Below, in pieces: positions 58,399 to 64,000 of a stretch of 64,000 nt of DNA. Source of the stretch: Thermomonospora catenispora (lineage in GTDB: Bacteria > Actinomycetota > Actinomycetes > Streptosporangiales > Streptosporangiaceae); assembly GCF_006363815.1 (NCBI RefSeq), contig NZ_RRYT01000022.1:21579-85578 (forward strand), given 5' to 3'. Positions within the stretch are counted from its first letter, which is position 1, and each line of letters starts with the position of its first letter. The position numbers and the translations under genes are program-made. The notes beneath the pieces were generated by a model. It was not told the origin of the DNA. It worked only from the letters and a program-made list of their open reading frames with translations, and searched no databases.

Positions 58399-59100
58399 AT
58401 GAATCGAACCGTCAGCCTTCTGTGCAAGGCGTCCATGCTGGCTCCGATGGCCGCGGCCATCGTCGTGTCGGCGGCGGCGCTCGCCCCGGCCCGGGCCGCC
58501 GAGCCCACCGGGCCGCTCATCGACACCGTGATGGACACCGTGCCCGCGGTGAACGGCCTCGTCGACAGCGCCACCGGCGCGGTCCGGCCGCACGCCAAGG
58601 TGGTCGGCCAGCTCGCCCGGACCAAGCCCAAGCCCGCGTCGCAGCCCCATACCCTGGAGGTGCTGCCGCTGACCAGCCTGGACGGCAGCGCGCTGACCAC
58701 CGCCGCCCAGCAGCTCGGGCTGGACGCGTCGGTGCCCAGGTGCTCGCTCCTGGCCGAACGCGACCTGCTCTCCGACCTCACGGCGCACCGGGCCACGACC
58801 GGGAAGGCCGCTCCCGCCCCGCAGTGCGGCACGGTGCGGACGGGGGACCGGCGGCACGCCGCCGACTCGGCCACCGACCCGGCCGGCGATCTCCTCGGCA
58901 GCCTTCTCCAGGGCTCGCTGAGCAACTCGCAGGTCGGCCCGGTCGGATCGCCGCCCAAGCCCGGCGTCTACACCTCGACGCCGGCGCTCCTGGGCGGCCT
59001 GCCGGTGGGCCTGTCGGGCGCGCCCCGGCCGGACTCCCCGGGCTCCCCGGGCCTCACCATCCCCTACGTCTCCCTCGGCCAGTCCGCTCTGGGAAGCTGA
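58399..59100 (+). CDS. Secreted protein of unknown function
   Basis: A 233-residue exported protein. Signal peptide NRTVSLLCKASMLAPMAAAIVVSAAALAPARA, cleaved near ARA/AEP. The mature part has no known domain: amphipathic segment GPLIDTVMDTVPAVNGLVDSATGAV, two Cys (VPRCSLL and APQCGTV) that may pair, and a Pro/Gly/Ser-rich end. ATG 58399 follows CGGGGGGAACG; a frame opening at 58348 would spoil the signal peptide. The overall shape resembles small secreted ATP/GTP-binding or chaplin-neighbour proteins of actinomycetes, but I cannot assign it. Followed by a strong terminator. Confidence 0.75.
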   Translation: MNRTVSLLCKASMLAPMAAAIVVSAAALAPARAAEPTGPLIDTVMDTVPAVNGLVDSATGAVRPHAKVVGQLARTKPKPASQPHTLEVLPLTSLDGSALTTAAQQLGLDASVPRCSLLAERDLLSDLTAHRATTGKAAPAPQCGTVRTGDRRHAADSATDPAGDLLGSLLQGSLSNSQVGPVGSPPKPGVYTSTPALLGGLPVGLSGAPRPDSPGSPGLTIPYVSLGQSALGS

Positions 59101-59163
59101 GCACGGCGGGTCGAGCACATCGGCCGAGCGCATCGGCGAGCACAGCAGAACGCCAGGTCACAG

Positions 59164-59201
59164 GGCGTGCGCCCGGGTCCGTTCCCGGGTGCACGCCTTT
59201 T
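59164..59201 (+). terminator. Rho-independent terminator after secreted protein gene
   Basis: GGCGTGC (59164-59170) pairs with GCACGCC (59191-59197), with an inner CCCGGG/CCCGGG pairing, then TTTTGTCTTT. 63 bases after the stop codon. Confidence 0.85.
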
Positions 59202-59585
59202 GTCTTTCCTTATGGGCATTGTTGTGTTACCTGATCGAGATGGGCGTCGATGTGCGCGTCGTGATCAGATCTTGATCTGCTCACCGTGCGCACAAGTGCG
59301 ATATCGATCGAGTAACAAACCGCGTGATAAATGCCACAAAAGATGCCCATAAGGTGTCCTGCACGGCATGCAGGTCCTACGGTTCAGGACTTGTGCGCGG
59401 CCCCGCGAGGAATGCCCGGTGCCGCGTTCACCGGACGCCTTGTGCGATGCGCCGCGATGACGCGGGACGCACGATGAGCACGCACCAAGCGTGCCGACAC
59501 CTCGGCGGCGCCCGAGCGGATCGACCGCTCGCCGGCGCCCGGCCGCAGGCGTCCGCCGTCCTGTCCCCGATCAAAGGATCCGTTC
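59202..59585. other. AT-richer leader/promoter region of the RlpA-like gene
   Basis: No gene. It contains CAGATC-TT-GATCTG (59266-59279) and the hairpin CCTGCA (59358-59363)/TGCAGG (59369-59374). The stretch 59215-59350 is one of the most AT-rich of the right half and likely holds the promoter, which leaves a leader of more than 200 bases. It does not match the c-di-AMP (ydaO) riboswitch consensus often found before actinobacterial cell-wall genes. Confidence 0.45.
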
Positions 59586-60101
59586 GTGCGCGCCCGTCTC
59601 CGCACCCTGTTGCTCGTCTCCTCCGTGGCCGCCCCGGTCGCCGCCACCGGGGCCTGGGCCGCGGCCGGCGCCCTGGAATCCTCCCCGTCGCGCTCTCCTC
59701 GTCCCCCCGAGACCGATCCGGCGGCCCCCACGGCGAACCCGCGGTCGGGACCCGCATCCGCCCGGGCGCTCCGCAGGGGCAAGGGACCGAGCAAGCCGAA
59801 GCATCGCGTCATCGGCACCGGGACCTGCCGGGCCTCCTACTACTGGACGCCGCAGTCCACCGCCAGCGGCGAGCGCTTCGACCCCGACGGGTTCACCGCC
59901 GCCCACCGGACCCTCCCCATGCACTCGCGGGTCCGGGTCACCAACCGGGACAACGGCGAGTCCGTGATCGTCCGCATCAACGACCGCGGCCCCTATGTCG
60001 CCGGGCGCTGCCTGGACCTCTCCCGCGCCGCCATGCGCGCCGTGGGAGGCATCGGCGCCGGGGTGATCCCGGTCCGCTACCAGGTCCTCGCCGGGAGCTG
60101 A
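59586..60101 (+). CDS. Secreted RlpA-like double-psi beta-barrel protein
   Basis: A 171-residue exported protein. Signal peptide (RARLRTLLLVSSVAAPVAATGAWAAAGALE), a Pro/Ser/Arg-rich linker to ~75, then the barrel: GTCRASYYWTPQSTASGERFDPDGF, AHRTLPMHSRVRVTNRDNGESVIVRINDRGPYVAGRCLDLSRAAMRAV. The Asp of NDRGP, catalytic in lytic transglycosylase relatives, is present, and two Cys probably form a disulfide. It may cut or bind peptidoglycan. There is no SPOR domain, as usual in actinomycetes. Start GTG 59586 with AAAGGA ten bases upstream. Confidence 0.88.
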   Translation: MRARLRTLLLVSSVAAPVAATGAWAAAGALESSPSRSPRPPETDPAAPTANPRSGPASARALRRGKGPSKPKHRVIGTGTCRASYYWTPQSTASGERFDPDGFTAAHRTLPMHSRVRVTNRDNGESVIVRINDRGPYVAGRCLDLSRAAMRAVGGIGAGVIPVRYQVLAGS

Positions 60102-60137
60102 TCCTCCCCGCCGGGGGCCGGTCCCGGCCGGTCCCGT

Positions 60138-60173
60138 CCGCCCGAGGCGGCCGGAGGCCGCCGACTCGGGCGG
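60138..60173. terminator. Bidirectional terminator
   Basis: CCGCCCGAG (60138-60146) pairs with CTCGGGCGG (60165-60173), with an inner GCGGCC/GGCCGC stem. Located between two convergent genes. Confidence 0.75.
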
Positions 60174-60230
60174 TGCGCGGCCTCCCGCTCCCCGCCCGGC
60201 GCCGCGCCGTGGCCGCCCCCGCCGGCGGGC

Positions 60231-61139
60231 TCAGTCCTGCTGCGGCCCGGCGCTGATCGGGACGCCGTCCGGGTAGGTCTGCAGCAGCGAGGGGGCCGCG
60301 CCCTCGGCCGGAGCGGTGACGGTGGCCAGATGCCGGCGGAACCACTCGGTGAGGACGGTGTCCACGCTCACCGCCTCCTGGATCGGCGGGACCGGGTCCA
60401 CCCCCGGCTCGGCGGTCAGGGCGTGGGCCATCTGCACCGTCGTGGTCTCCACCACGGCCCCCTGCTCGGTCAGGCGCTCGCCCAGCCGGGTGACCTCGGA
60501 CGCCGGCACGAGCGGATCGCCGGAGCCGGCGACCAGCAGGATCGGCGCGCCGGGCCGGGCCAGCTCGGCGGCCCGGGCCGGCAGGTTGAGCCGGTCGGCC
60601 GCCTCCCGGGAGGGGCCGGTCCACGCATAGGGGCGGCCGGTCTCCTTGATGACCTGCGCCATGGTGCGGGCGGGCGCCGCGATCGGGGCGACGAACGCGG
60701 CGGCGCTCACCGGCACCGCGGCGGACGCCAGCACCAGCATCGCCACCGCGGCGCCCGCCGAGAACCCGGCCAGCGCCACCGGCCCCTCGGCGAGCTCCAG
60801 ATCGCGGCGGAGCTCCTCCAGTACGTCCGAGAACCGCTCGGCGGCGCGCTCCACCGTCTCGGCGAAGTCCACCACCGCCGTCTCGCCGCCCAGACCCGCC
60901 GGCGGCAGCGCACCGGTGGGGGCCGGCAGATGCAGGTAGACCCGCCAGACGGGAACGCCGGTCATCGGCACGGCCGCCGCCATGGCCGCCGGGGTGCGCG
61001 GCGGGCCGAAGCCGTGCCACACGACGGCCAGCCGGGTCGCCCCGGAGGGACGGGCGTCGACGGCGGTGGGCGGCAGCGCGAGATAGTGCACATCGGCCGC
61101 CGTACCGGCACGGGACAGAGTCATCCGGTCGGCACTCAT
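60231..61139 (-). CDS. Alpha/beta hydrolase
   Basis: A 302-residue hydrolase. The nucleophile elbow is ALAGFSAGAAVAML (GxSxG), the acid is likely the Asp of LLVAGSGDPLVPASEV, and the His is in VQMAHALTAEPG. VWHGFGPPRTP supplies the oxyanion region. The dienelactone-hydrolase-like layout suggests an esterase or lipase-type enzyme without signal peptide. ATG 61139, with GAGGA upstream, replaces a 126-residue longer frame. Substrate unknown. Confidence 0.85.
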   Translation of the reverse strand: MSADRMTLSRAGTAADVHYLALPPTAVDARPSGATRLAVVWHGFGPPRTPAAMAAAVPMTGVPVWRVYLHLPAPTGALPPAGLGGETAVVDFAETVERAAERFSDVLEELRRDLELAEGPVALAGFSAGAAVAMLVLASAAVPVSAAAFVAPIAAPARTMAQVIKETGRPYAWTGPSREAADRLNLPARAAELARPGAPILLVAGSGDPLVPASEVTRLGERLTEQGAVVETTTVQMAHALTAEPGVDPVPPIQEAVSVDTVLTEWFRRHLATVTAPAEGAAPSLLQTYPDGVPISAGPQQD

Positions 61140-61413
61140 CAATCCTCGTCTGCTCCTGGGGGTCGTCCGGCGGCGCCGTGCCGAGGCTCCATTAAACCGG
61201 GCGGACGGGCCGCCGGGGCGGCCGGGTGGAAGAAACGAGCCCAGCTGAAGAGGTCTTTTCCGGTGAAGCGGACAGAACTCATCCACGGCTCCGCCGAGCC
61301 CGCCCGTCCGGACTTCGGAGGATCCCCCCTTTCCCGCCCAGCACGGACGACGGAACCGTGTCCTGCATTCGAGCGCCCGGAAGGGAACAAACCGGGCCGC
61401 TGGAACGTCGTAT

Positions 61414-61449
61414 GGAAGCGTGGACGCGTCGGGGGCGCGTCCACGTTCC
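61414..61449. other. Long hairpin just upstream of the DUF1232 gene
   Basis: GGAAGCGTGGACGCG (61414-61428) and CGCGTCCACGTTCC (61436-61449) pair with one bulged base. It ends 18 bases before the GTG start at 61468. The 328-base divergent region otherwise shows no gene. Confidence 0.55.
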
Positions 61450-61467
61450 GCACGAGGGGAGGGGACC

Positions 61468-61848
61468 GTGCGCCGGAAACGACGGATGGCGGTGGCGGCG
61501 GGCCAGGCCTGGCGCATCTACCGCGAGACCCACCGGCCCGGCGCACCCGGGCTGAGGGAACGGATCGAGGCCGTGCCGGGCCTGCTGCGCGACACCGTGC
61601 GCGGGGACTACCCGGGACTGGGACACCGCAGGCTCGCCCTGCTGCTGCTCGCCCTGGTGTACGTGATCTCGCCGGTGGACGTGCTGCCGGAGGTCCTCCC
61701 GCTGATCGGGGTCGCCGACGACCTGGGCGTGGCCATGTGGGCGGCGACCACCCTGATCGCGGCGGCCGGCGAGTATCTGCACTGGCGGCGCGGCCGGCCG
61801 GCCGTGGGCGAGCCCGTCGCCGCGACCGTCACGGGGTCCGTCGGCTAG
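61468..61848 (+). CDS. DUF1232 (YkvA-like) membrane protein
   Basis: A 126-residue protein with the DUF1232 core HRRLALLLLALVYVISPVDVLPEVLPLIGVADDLGVAMWAA, two short membrane-inserting hydrophobic segments around the conserved SPxDxxPxxxPxxGxxDD motif. GGGGAGGGGA lies just before GTG 61468. Function of the family is unknown. It ends tail to tail with the IclR gene, sharing CTAG as overlapping stop codons. Confidence 0.88.
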   Translation: MRRKRRMAVAAGQAWRIYRETHRPGAPGLRERIEAVPGLLRDTVRGDYPGLGHRRLALLLLALVYVISPVDVLPEVLPLIGVADDLGVAMWAATTLIAAAGEYLHWRRGRPAVGEPVAATVTGSVG

Positions 61849-62591
61849 TCGGCCGGGGACAGGTCGCGGGCGAACTGCTCGGCGGTCTGCCGCATCAGCG
61901 GGACCGCCTCCTCCACCAGAGGAGAGGTCAGCCTGCCCGACGGCCCCGACACCGAGATCGCGGCGGGTGCGGGGGAACCCGGCACCGGCACCGCCACGCA
62001 GCGCACGCCGACCTCCTGCTCCTCGTCGTCGATCGCGTACCCCTGGGCGCGGATCCGCTTCAGCTCGGCCAGCAGCCGGTCCGGATCGGTGATGGTGTGC
62101 GGAGTGTGCGCGTCCAGCCCGGTGCGCCCGATGATCTCCCGCACCGTCTCGTCGGGAAGCTGCGCCAGCAGCGCCTTGCCCACCCCCGTGCAGTGCGGCT
62201 GCACCCGTCGGCCGACCTCGGTGAACATCCGCATCGAGTGCCGTGAGGGCACCTGCGCCACATAGACGGCGGCGTCCCCTTCCAGCACCGCCATGTTGGC
62301 GGTCTCCCCGATCTCGTCCACCAGCCGGGCCAGCGCGGGCCGCGCCCAGTGGCCCAGCAGCCGGGTCGCGCTCTCGCCCAGCCGGATCAGCCGGGGGCCC
62401 AGCGCGTAGCGCTTGGACGGCGCCTGCCGCACATAGCCGTGATTGACCATGGTGCGCATCAGCCGGTAGATCGTCGGCATCGGCAGCCCGGACCGTTCGG
62501 TCAGCTCCGACAACGTCATCTCGCCCCCCGCGTCGGCGAGATGCTCCAGCAGCTCGAAGGCGCGTTCCAGGGACCGTACGGCCTCCGCCAC
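61845..62591 (-). CDS. IclR-family transcriptional regulator
   Basis: A 248-residue regulator. The winged helix is SLERAFELLEHLADAGGEMTLSELTERSGLPMPTIYRLMRTMVNHGYVRQ, and the effector domain has GLDAHTPHTITDPDRLLAELKRIRAQGYAIDDEEQEVGVRCVAVPV, typical of IclR. GTG 62591 is preferred over ATG 62657, because GGAGAGGAG lies seven bases before it and the longer start would include the palindrome at 62612-62631. Members control catabolic operons such as glyoxylate, aromatic acid or glycerol use; no such operon is adjacent, so the target is unclear. Confidence 0.9.
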   Translation of the reverse strand: MAEAVRSLERAFELLEHLADAGGEMTLSELTERSGLPMPTIYRLMRTMVNHGYVRQAPSKRYALGPRLIRLGESATRLLGHWARPALARLVDEIGETANMAVLEGDAAVYVAQVPSRHSMRMFTEVGRRVQPHCTGVGKALLAQLPDETVREIIGRTGLDAHTPHTITDPDRLLAELKRIRAQGYAIDDEEQEVGVRCVAVPVPGSPAPAAISVSGPSGRLTSPLVEEAVPLMRQTAEQFARDLSPAD

Positions 62592-62611
62592 CCGACGACT
62601 CCTCTCCCCGG

Positions 62612-62672
62612 CCGTTCTGCTGCCAGAACGGAGCCTCCCCATATTACGGAGATTCATTTTCGCTGTGCGAAA
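62612..62672. promoter_or_regulatory. Two inverted repeats upstream of iclR gene
   Basis: CCGTTCTG-ctgc-CAGAACGG (62612-62631) is a perfect 8-bp palindrome directly upstream of the iclR ribosome-binding site. TTTCGC-TGT-GCGAAA (62658-62672) is a second perfect repeat in the AT-rich part. The first is well placed for autoregulation; the second could serve the iclR promoter or the divergent gene at 62779. Confidence 0.6.
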
Positions 62673-62778
62673 CGAATACGGAGAGTTACCCCCGGTGATC
62701 GTCGGGCAATACTGACGGAGCCCGGCGCAAGACGCGCCGACCCCTCGGCTACCGGTCGACGGTGGAAGGACGACGATC

Positions 62779-64000
62779 GTGACACCGGGGCACCCGGCCC
62801 GCTTCGCACTCGGACGCACTCTGGCCTGCGCGGGGGCGGTCGCCTCCCTGCTGGGCGGCCTGTCGTGCGGCACCGTTCCGGCCTCCGCCGTGCCGCGCGA
62901 GGCCACCGCCACCACCGAACGCCTCCCCGCCCCGGCCGCCGGCCTGTCCGCCCATGCGGTCACCGTCCGCCCGCACGGCGCCGGCCCGCGCGACGTCACC
63001 CTCCTCATCACCTCCCCCACCCCCGTCGGCTGGCTCGACCCGCCCGCCTTCTGCCGGACCGCCCCCGACGGAACGGGCCTGCGCTGCCAGGTGCGGGACC
63101 TGAGCTCCGCCCGCACCCTCGAGATCACCACCCGTCCGGCCGCACCCGCCCTGATCGCCACCGTCGCCCCCGCCCACCGGGCCCCGGCCCCGGCCGGCTC
63201 CGCGTCCGCCCGGCCGTCCCGGCCGAGCAGGCCGCCCGCCACCCCGCGCACCCCCGACCGTCCCGCCGCGACCGCCTCAGGGAAGGCGGCCGGCCCGCAC
63301 GCCTCCTCCCGCCCCTCGACCTCCCGCCCCTCCGCGGGGTCGCCCCGCCCGGGCGCCGCGCAGACCGCCCCCGGCGGCTCGGGCCGCCCCGCGCACCAGG
63401 CGCCGTCGCCGAAGCCTCACCGGCCGGAGGGCGCGCCCGGCGCGTTCGGCGGGACGACCGGCCGGCCCGGCAAGCCGTCCTGCCCCCCGGGCGAGGCGTC
63501 GACCCGGCGGCCGTGGGCGCCCGGCGACAAGCCGGGGACGACTCCGGGAACGAGACCGGGAACGAGGCCGGGCACGACGCCGGGCACGACGCCGGGGACG
63601 ATGCCGAAGACGAGGCCGAAGACGAGGCCCGGGGCGACGCCGAGGACGACGCCGAGGCCGCCCCTCGCCCGGCCCTCCGCGCCCGTCGGCCCGTCGGCGC
63701 CGGGCGGGCGGCCCACGACGCACCGGCCGCCGAAGGGGGCTGTGGGGCGGCCTCCCGGACGGCCGCGCTGGTCGCCCGGGGCGCCCGGCGCGGTCCGCCC
63801 CTCTCCGTACGGGACGCCGACGCGGCCCGTGCCCGCGACGGCGGGACCCGAGGGCGCCGCACCGAAGACCCCGTCCAAGGACGAGCCCACGAGCACGACG
63901 AAGAACACGACGAAGAGCACGACCGGGGGCACGACGACGCGGCCCCGGGGGGCGGCCCCCGGCGGGCCGGCGGCGCCGGGCGCCGGACGACCCCGCGGCG
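62779..64000 (+). CDS. Secreted Thr/Pro/Gly-rich protein, 3' end outside the window
   Basis: The frame is open from GTG 62779 to the right edge (over 407 codons), so the gene is incomplete. AAGGA lies ten bases before the start. A signal peptide (GRTLACAGAVASLLGGLSCGTVPASA, cleaved near ASA/VPRE) is followed by a short folded part (~30-130; TLLITSPTPVGWLDPPAFCRTAPDGTGLRCQVRDL with two Cys), then a long low-complexity wall-spanning region with PGT-type repeats (63538-63660: TPGTRPGTTPGT alternating with MPKTRPKT). Probably a surface protein whose anchoring end is outside the view. Confidence 0.75.
   Translation, partial: MTPGHPARFALGRTLACAGAVASLLGGLSCGTVPASAVPREATATTERLPAPAAGLSAHAVTVRPHGAGPRDVTLLITSPTPVGWLDPPAFCRTAPDGTGLRCQVRDLSSARTLEITTRPAAPALIATVAPAHRAPAPAGSASARPSRPSRPPATPRTPDRPAATASGKAAGPHASSRPSTSRPSAGSPRPGAAQTAPGGSGRPAHQAPSPKPHRPEGAPGAFGGTTGRPGKPSCPPGEASTRRPWAPGDKPGTTPGTRPGTRPGTTPGTTPGTMPKTRPKTRPGATPRTTPRPPLARPSAPVGPSAPGGRPTTHRPPKGAVGRPPGRPRWSPGAPGAVRPSPYGTPTRPVPATAGPEGAAPKTPSKDEPTSTTKNTTKSTTGGTTTRPRGAAPGGPAAPGAGRPRG

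Noticed and set aside
59202..59585. Possible c-di-AMP (ydaO) riboswitch upstream of the RlpA-like gene
   Set aside because: The context is right, but the conserved ydaO core sequences are not found; only two short inverted repeats are visible.
63417..63932. Minus-strand frame with PGLVPG repeats
   Set aside because: It is the complement of the secreted Thr/Pro/Gly-rich protein's repeats. The plus-strand frame has the ribosome-binding site and signal peptide.

Overview
The window is a chromosomal segment of a very GC-rich, GTG-start-using actinomycete. Its gene content and order (tad pilus genes next to a MrfA-type helicase and bldG, then an H+-pyrophosphatase) match the conserved actinobacterial core. 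The formylglycine-generating enzyme closely resembles, from memory, the Thermomonospora curvata enzyme. I therefore infer the order Streptosporangiales, family Thermomonosporaceae (Actinomadura/Thermomonospora type); this is inference, not proof. I see no phage, insertion sequence, CRISPR array, rRNA or tRNA.

Layout. 1-7.6 kb: a Flp/Tad pilus locus (ssd-like end, tadA, tadB, tadC, a DUF4244 pilin-like peptide, TadE, an Rv3654c-like protein), interrupted by a VOC protein and a secreted Ag85-fold esterase. 7.8-15 kb: a secreted Fn3 protein, the MrfA/Rv3649-type helicase, bldG with its partner kinase-like protein, a 1.4 kb gene-free repeat-bearing stretch, and a HisI homologue lacking the usual aspartate motif. 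15.3-30.2 kb: hppA, a methyltransferase, SixA, an XRE regulator with an SDR, an ArsR-SRPBCC pair behind a probable leaderless promoter, serB, an MFS exporter, a PP2C phosphatase, DUF2752 and RDD membrane proteins, and an ABC ATPase. 30.2-38.8 kb: TauE/SafE, a Rieske-DUF2231 protein, formylglycine-generating enzyme overlapping a molybdopterin oxidoreductase, an NfeD-SPFH pair and a class E sortase.

38.9-46.2 kb is the most lineage-specific part. It has three tandem copies of an uncharacterised ~325-residue protein, each with the same upstream element, then a Fur regulator, a small unknown protein and two tandem CapA-like lipoproteins. 46.4-49.6 kb is a three-gene minus-strand operon: PH-domain membrane protein, ECF sigma factor, and a CU044_5270-type membrane protein. 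50.7-54.9 kb encodes a 1365-residue protein combining histidine kinase, receiver, PAS/GAF, SpoIIE phosphatase and RsbW-like kinase modules. 54.8-64 kb holds a GH1 beta-glucosidase divergent from a TetR regulator across an inverted repeat, a diiron ferritin-like protein, secreted proteins including an RlpA-like barrel, an alpha/beta hydrolase, DUF1232 and IclR proteins, and a secreted Thr/Pro/Gly-rich protein running off the end.

The recurring theme is cell-envelope biology and partner-switching signalling (BldG, its partner, PP2C, the giant SpoIIE/RsbW hybrid, an ECF sigma factor). Several regulator genes have clear inverted repeats in their promoters, and three long hairpins lie unexpectedly in divergent intergenic regions. 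Start sites were revised from the longest possible reading frames wherever a ribosome-binding site, gene overlap or family alignment favoured a shorter start.
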